NCBI GenBank assembly: GCA_015680685.1
Contig: MNCI01008436.1
Location: 48,369 to 112,368, forward strand
Origin: Gnetum montanum
Taxonomy: Eukaryota > Streptophyta > Gnetopsida > Gnetales > Gnetaceae
Direction of reading: 5' to 3'
Length of the DNA: 64,000 nt
The translations under genes and the position numbers were made by a program. Positions 59,150 through 64,000 of this stretch are shown here, in pieces. Below the pieces are notes generated by a model, which was not told the DNA's origin, did no database searches, and saw only the letters and a list, made by a program, of their open reading frames with translations. The stretch's first letter is position 1. Every line of letters starts with the position of its first letter.

Positions 59150-59520
59150 GATTCTTCTCTAACTTTTCAAATTCATTTTACTTGGAGATTTCCAAGGATA
59201 GATCCCTTATGCCCATACATGCATCAATTGTGCTTAACCAAGCCCTTCCCATAATGATGGGGAAGTCACCTTTGCAGTTGTCAACCCTAATCATCAAAAA
59301 ATTGGTAGGATAGGAATACCGACTTACTATGGTTACAATGTCCTCTACTAATCCCAGTGGAATAGTGATTGATTGATTAGCCAATTATAGATGAATGTTT
59401 CTCTTCTTAAGAGCTAGTAGGTTTCAGGCCTTGTATATGTCATGAGAGATGAGGTTGACATCGGAACTAGAATCAAGAAGATCCTTACATGGCTCATGTT
59501 CAATGATCTACAAGTAAATG
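59150..59520 (-). pseudogene. Element F: protease
   Basis: The active-site area LDSSSDVNLIS (about 59480) has Ser where Gly is expected after Asp-Ser. The second half is ITIPLGLVEDIVTIV, FPIIMGRAWLSTIDACMG and LSLEISK (59384-59178). This PLGLVEDV...P.I.GR.WL layout is that of Athila/gypsy proteases. Confidence 0.75.
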
Positions 59521-62009
59521 GGACTTCTTGGGTCAGATCTTTTTGTGAAAGATTGCCAACCTTGATCTAATTAGAAAGAACATGAGTTAGCATCATAGTA
59601 TGGATCTGAGGTGGCATCTGGTTTGAAGGGCACTCAAAGGTATTTGATGTAGAGGATGAGGGTACTAATGATGTAGTATGATCAACTATACTAGGTTGTG
59701 AGGGTTGGAGAAGACTATTGGGTCAGAAGAAGGGTCTTTTTCTCAAATTGATTATCTAAACCTCCTAGCTAAAAAGCCAGTTGTGAATGTACAACCCTTA
59801 TAAAATTTCGTTCTAGTGGATATGGAGGAATCTCACCCTACATGGATGGAGTAGGAGGTAACTAGGGTAAGGATAGATATGTGTGTGCAAAAGGATGTTG
59901 AGGATGATATGGATATGGGTTTTCTCCTTGAGTAGATGATGGTGAATGTTTTATTGGTACTCCAGAAGGTAATAGTGATGTTGAAATGAGGCATGACTTG
60001 TAGAACTTCTTGGAGAGATGGGTTGCTAAACATAGCACCCATTTGGATCTAGTTACCTATCAGGATACTATTTCCTTGGTGGTGATATTCCCCACAATTA
60101 TGGTTGGTGCCATTATTAGTATTGTTGATATGGTTGTGGTTGAGCTCCACTTGGGTAATAAGCCTATTCTTATTGGTGGAACTATCATGGATTGTCCTAA
60201 GGATAAGACAACTATTTAGGTGCTTACCTACATGCTAATTGAGGATTTAATGCATGCATCCTAGACTCTTGTAAGTGTGACATCACATAGTAACACCCCT
60301 TTTGATGTTCATATTGACAAATTTCACATCTAGTTTCATCATTAGACTTGGTTTCCATACCTTTCTATGTTGCAACAGCTTTGCCCTTACCTCTTTGGTA
60401 GGCACACTCAACTTTTTTTCACTTCCTATGATTATGATCACTATTTTTCTCTTTGGATTCTTCAGCAATCTTCATAGAAATTTGGAAGTTTTCATCCAAA
60501 GAGTCTCATAATTTATCAACCTTTGTCAAAATATCATACATAGATTTTTGGTTGGATAAGGTTTTCCTATTTACGACTTCATCAAGTGATGACTCGTCCT
60601 TATGAAAAAATTAGACCTTCCATTTTCTAATGGAAGGGTCCTTATTATACTCTTCTACATTTTTCCTTTTTCTCAACTCACCTTCTTTTTTTTCTACCTA
60701 CTCTATTAGCCTTTGGATTTTGTAAGCTCTTAGTTCGAACAATCTTCCTTGGGCATGCACCCCAACAGTTCTTCTAGTTTCTTCTCTTAGCCCATCTATG
60801 ATGTGGCAAAGTTGTTCCCTCTAAGAATAATCATGGCCAAGGCATTGGTATAAAAGTGAATAGTATCTATCCATGGTGGCATCCAAGGGTTCATATGTTC
60901 CATATTTCCAGCCTTGGATTTTCCATCTTAGATTAGAGACTCTAGAGTATGTCTAGTATTTGTCATTAAAAAACTCTAACATGGTACTCCATTGGCAAAT
61001 GGATTTCAATTCTAAGGACTGATACTAGCTTTCAACTTCCTTGATGAGTGTCCTAGGGAAGACCTTAAGTTTTTGGAAATCATTTTCAATGTTTTGTAAG
61101 GCACAGGAATTATGGAAAGCTTGTAGATGATTCTATGGATCAGAATTGTATGCCCCACTTAAATTATAGGATATTATTCATGTCTAAGCACTTGATCCAA
61201 CTATCTTTCATATGCCTAGTTGGGATCTTTATTGCCTCCACAATGTTAAGTATACTTCTAGTTGCCAATAGAGGTTCATCATCATGATTGTGTCAATGAT
61301 ATTGATGATGGTTTCTATCACCTCTGTGTTCTTGATGACCTTGATAATCATTGTTATCTTGTTGATCACCTTCATCACGATTATTTTGATGGCAGCTTCT
61401 ATGATAACTAGTAGATGAAGAGGAATGTTCAGAGTTACATGAAGAGGATGGTGGAGAAGGTAGATTGCCACTATTACCACAGTGTCTACCATCACTTTTT
61501 CATTTATTCTGATCCCCATCCTTAGATCCCTTGCTATTGTGATATTTACCTAAGTGCCTACCTTGACTATCACTTTTTTCCAAACCTAGTTTATGAATAG
61601 TGAATCGCAAGTTCAGGGTCACACCCTCATCACCAATAAAGTAGGGTGAAGAATTTCTATTTTGAGAACCCTTAGGGGGAGGATCCAGGTTTTCATCTTA
61701 GTTCAACATGAATAAGAAATTAGTGAAGTGTTTCCCCTTTACAAGCTCACAGTGCTTTACTTGGTGTCCATCTCGCTTGCATTGTATTTCTGTGGGATGG
61801 TAATCTCGAGTGTCATGATCATTTACAACGTATTCCTTGTGACGATTTGAGATGCCTATCTTCTGAAGGATTTGAAACAACATCCTAGGCATAGATTGAT
61901 TGATAGGCAATACAATATTGCCCTTTATGTCACACCATTGTAGTTGTTCATCCTGATGTAGGATGAAGGTGAAGTTTGGTACATACTCATCTAGATGAGT
62001 ATATTCCAC
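59521..62009 (-). pseudogene. Element F: gag
   Basis: Gag of Athila type across many stops. N-terminal stretch 62009-61698 (MEYTHLDEYVPNFTF, CKRDGHQVKHCELVKGK), a His/Asn/Ser-rich low-complexity part (61519-61260), a capsid-like middle (60960-60740; LLYQCLGHDYS, QLCHIIDGLREETRRTV, which is the Athila gag core pattern), then EKKEGELRKRK and a zinc-knuckle-like CEICQYEHQKGCY near 60330. A Tyr/Pro-rich tail (60200-59800) leads to the protease. Confidence 0.7.
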
Positions 62010-62399
62010 TTTGCACTCCTATGGAGCTAGTGGTTTGACATCTTCACACCTATGAGAAGAAGAAATTTTTTCAAAACAACTAAAATTATCAATGTGCTTA
62101 GTAGTTATATGTTGTTTGAGAGTGATGTTGGCCTTGAATTTGTCCAATGATATTAATAGTATCTACTAATCCTTGATAGCACATGTTCAACAATCAAAGT
62201 CCTCAACAACAATGTCAATGATGAGTGGTGGGGTACCCCTATGCCCGACCATATGAATCACAAAGCATTTACGAATGATCTGGTTGATTCTATGGACTTT
62301 ATAGTTTTTGGTGCACTAGTCTTCTAGGAAGTGAAACTTTCCTTAGGTCATTCATTATCTTCTCAATTACACTTGTAACATACATAAGTATGGTTAAGT

Positions 62400-63324
62400 G
62401 TAACTGAGGCATCTGAATTTTATCATTTTTTATTTTATGGTTTTGATGTTTAAAGAGAGATAAAGTAATTGGATTAAATAATTTAATATAACTAATTAAC
62501 TAGTATCTAAGAAATCCTAACATAAGCATCTGGTCCTCCTTTTTGCACACGTCCTAAACCCATGTATCCATTGTTGGGCTACCAAGGACTACACCACTGG
62601 GTGTACCAAGGAATAATGTTGTTGGGATTACCAAGCGAATACATGTTATGCCCAAAGCAGTCATACTTACATATTTAATCTATCTAACTCATCTTGCTTA
62701 ATTATCTTAATTATCTTAATTACTAGAAAATATTGAATAAATAATTAAAAGCATTAAATGCATAAATGAAACATTTAAGCTATCCAAAATGTTGCAAGAT
62801 TTATCAAGAAGTTCATCTTTATTGTTGCACACACTATTGTGCTCAAGTACAACAATGCTCGAATAAAGATCTGTACATACAATGACTCCTACTACAAGCA
62901 CTCAAGATAAATATTCTAACTTTCAAATAAATAAACTACAAGAGCATTGATACTACTAAAATATGATTGCCATAAATGTAGCTGGTGGACATGTATTTAT
63001 AGCCAACAAGTAGACATTGTGTCGATGGGGTGTCATCGATGCATGAAATGATGCATCAACAAGGCCCTGTTGATGAGGCCACATCAATGAGGCTTGTCGA
63101 CATGGCCAAAAACCAAAACTCATCATACCTCCATGAATAAATGATAACTCTTCCTCGAGTTCTTTTACAAATTTGAAAAGGTATGGAATTATTAACTAAA
63201 AAAAAATAGACTGACTTGACAAAAATGGAGTGCCTACATGTATGGATCAACACATTACAAAAAGTGATGGTGTTCATTGTACAAAATTGAACACCATGAT
63301 GTGATTGTTTAAACTAGGATAGCA
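62400..63324 (-). mobile_element. LTR between an Athila extra ORF and element F gag
   Basis: The right end is put at 63324, where a minus-strand purine tract CCATTAGAGGGCA (63325-63337) is followed by TGCTATCC. TATAAATA (minus) is at 62994-63001. U3 holds a perfect 10-bp hairpin, arms 63267-63276 and 63288-63297. The left end is uncertain because I could not find a convincing primer site. 62010-62400 is leader without clear features. Confidence 0.45.
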
Positions 63325-63337
63325 TGCCCTCTAATGG

Positions 63338-64000
63338 TGTGAAGTTGGTGGTGAAGATCAGACAATCCTAGGAGGTGGTGTCTCTTGAGGTTTTGAGAGA
63401 CCTTCATCAACTTCAGGCATAAGTGGTAGTCAAGGTGGCTATGGCTATCCTTCTACTACTACAACCTCTGGTGGAAGGTGAACAGAATCTAGCAATGCTC
63501 TCATTTTCTCCTCCTTGCTTCTATGATCATGCATCGTCCATGCAACTTTGTCAATGTGGGTCAAAATAGGCATGTTGCAAGGACATGGGATTGTTAGAAA
63601 GAGCTCCTTTGCATTGATAAAACTCAGAAATGAATTATTTGTGTTTAATTTTGAACACTTAACTGTGTCCTTCAAATCCTGGTAATCATTCATTCTTTTG
63701 GCTAAGTTCTCAGTAGTTGATCATTGTTATGTGAATCATGCTCTGAGAACTTTGAGTTCAGCATTTGTAGTTCCAAGCTTCTGCTTGGTGTTTTTATGGT
63801 GTTTGAACTCTACCTCATATAGCAAATATGAGCTAGCCACTTGTTTTTCTACCTCTGATCATGGTCATTTGGTAATTAGCATTTCTAGGATCACATAGTA
63901 GAGATTAGCCAACTCCATGTATAATATTATTTCCTCTATCTACAATTCCTTTAGATGGATCTCTACTTTATTGTAGGCATCAATCCCATCAATGATGGGC
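63338..64000 (-). pseudogene. C-terminal part of a second Athila extra ORF
   Basis: Coiled-coil rich frame (LKELxIEEI, NDYQDLKDTVKCSKL, KEEKMRALLDSVHLPPE) ending in a Pro-rich tail near 63360. Its right edge, 63928-64000, matches 51755-51830 almost base for base, so it is another copy of the ORF truncated by element D. It belongs to an element extending past the window. Confidence 0.6.

Overview
The window reads as repeat-rich nuclear DNA of a seed plant, most likely one with a very large, slowly purged genome such as a gymnosperm (inference). I find no intact host gene, tRNA or rRNA. Nearly every base belongs to old, nested, stop-riddled Ty3/gypsy LTR retrotransposons of three kinds: Tat/Ogre-like elements (RT-RNaseH-second RNaseH-integrase, leader primer site TGGTGCTAGAAGGAGGG), an Athila-like element with an extra downstream ORF, and a third lineage with ~3 kb LTRs (TGTTGG...CCAACA) that carries its second RNase H before RT.

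The nesting can be rebuilt base by base. The outermost layer is an Athila-like element F (minus, 51755-63324, with a second Athila fragment to 64000). Tat element D (minus) sits in F: 5' LTR 49942-51754, gag-PR 49550-46480, a sense-opposed gene cassette 41017-45775, RT 40540-39320, then RNaseH/aRNH/integrase resuming at 8971-7834. D is split twice: by Tat element A (plus, LTRs 8972-10626 and 37667-39319) at the RT/RNaseH boundary, and by element Z1 (plus, 1-7833) in its integrase. A is itself split by Tat element E (minus, 14011-23080) in its protease at GTCAC, by the LTR-gag piece C (plus, 26719-29610), and by a solo LTR Z2 (34079-37386). A block of A's gag-PR plus E's LTR occurs twice (11868-15378 and 23087-26613). 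The second copy holds a perfect solo LTR with GTCAC on both sides, which points to tandem duplication followed by LTR-LTR recombination.

The most striking content is a multi-exon gene lying antisense inside two different Tat families (E and D), between protease and RT. Both copies have a CTATAAATAG promoter box, a short basic exon 1, the same phase-2 intron after it, an exon 2 of exactly 450 nt and an exon 3 of 272/274 nt. Exon 2 encodes a domain I read as FCP1/NLI-interacting-factor-like phosphatase whose catalytic Asp motif is replaced in the same way in both (Glu and Val). In D the cassette continues through seven exons to an unknown domain, an acidic stretch, a coiled coil and an acidic tail. 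The Tat LTRs, leaders and cassette introns are packed with family-specific palindromic words sharing an ACGCT core (for example AGCGTATACGCT in E, GCTATGCTACGCTA in D), a pattern not explained by coding.

The giant Z LTRs hold different host gene fragments in the same internal position: NB-ARC plus PPR in Z1, and the C-terminal half of a DUF247 protein in Z2.
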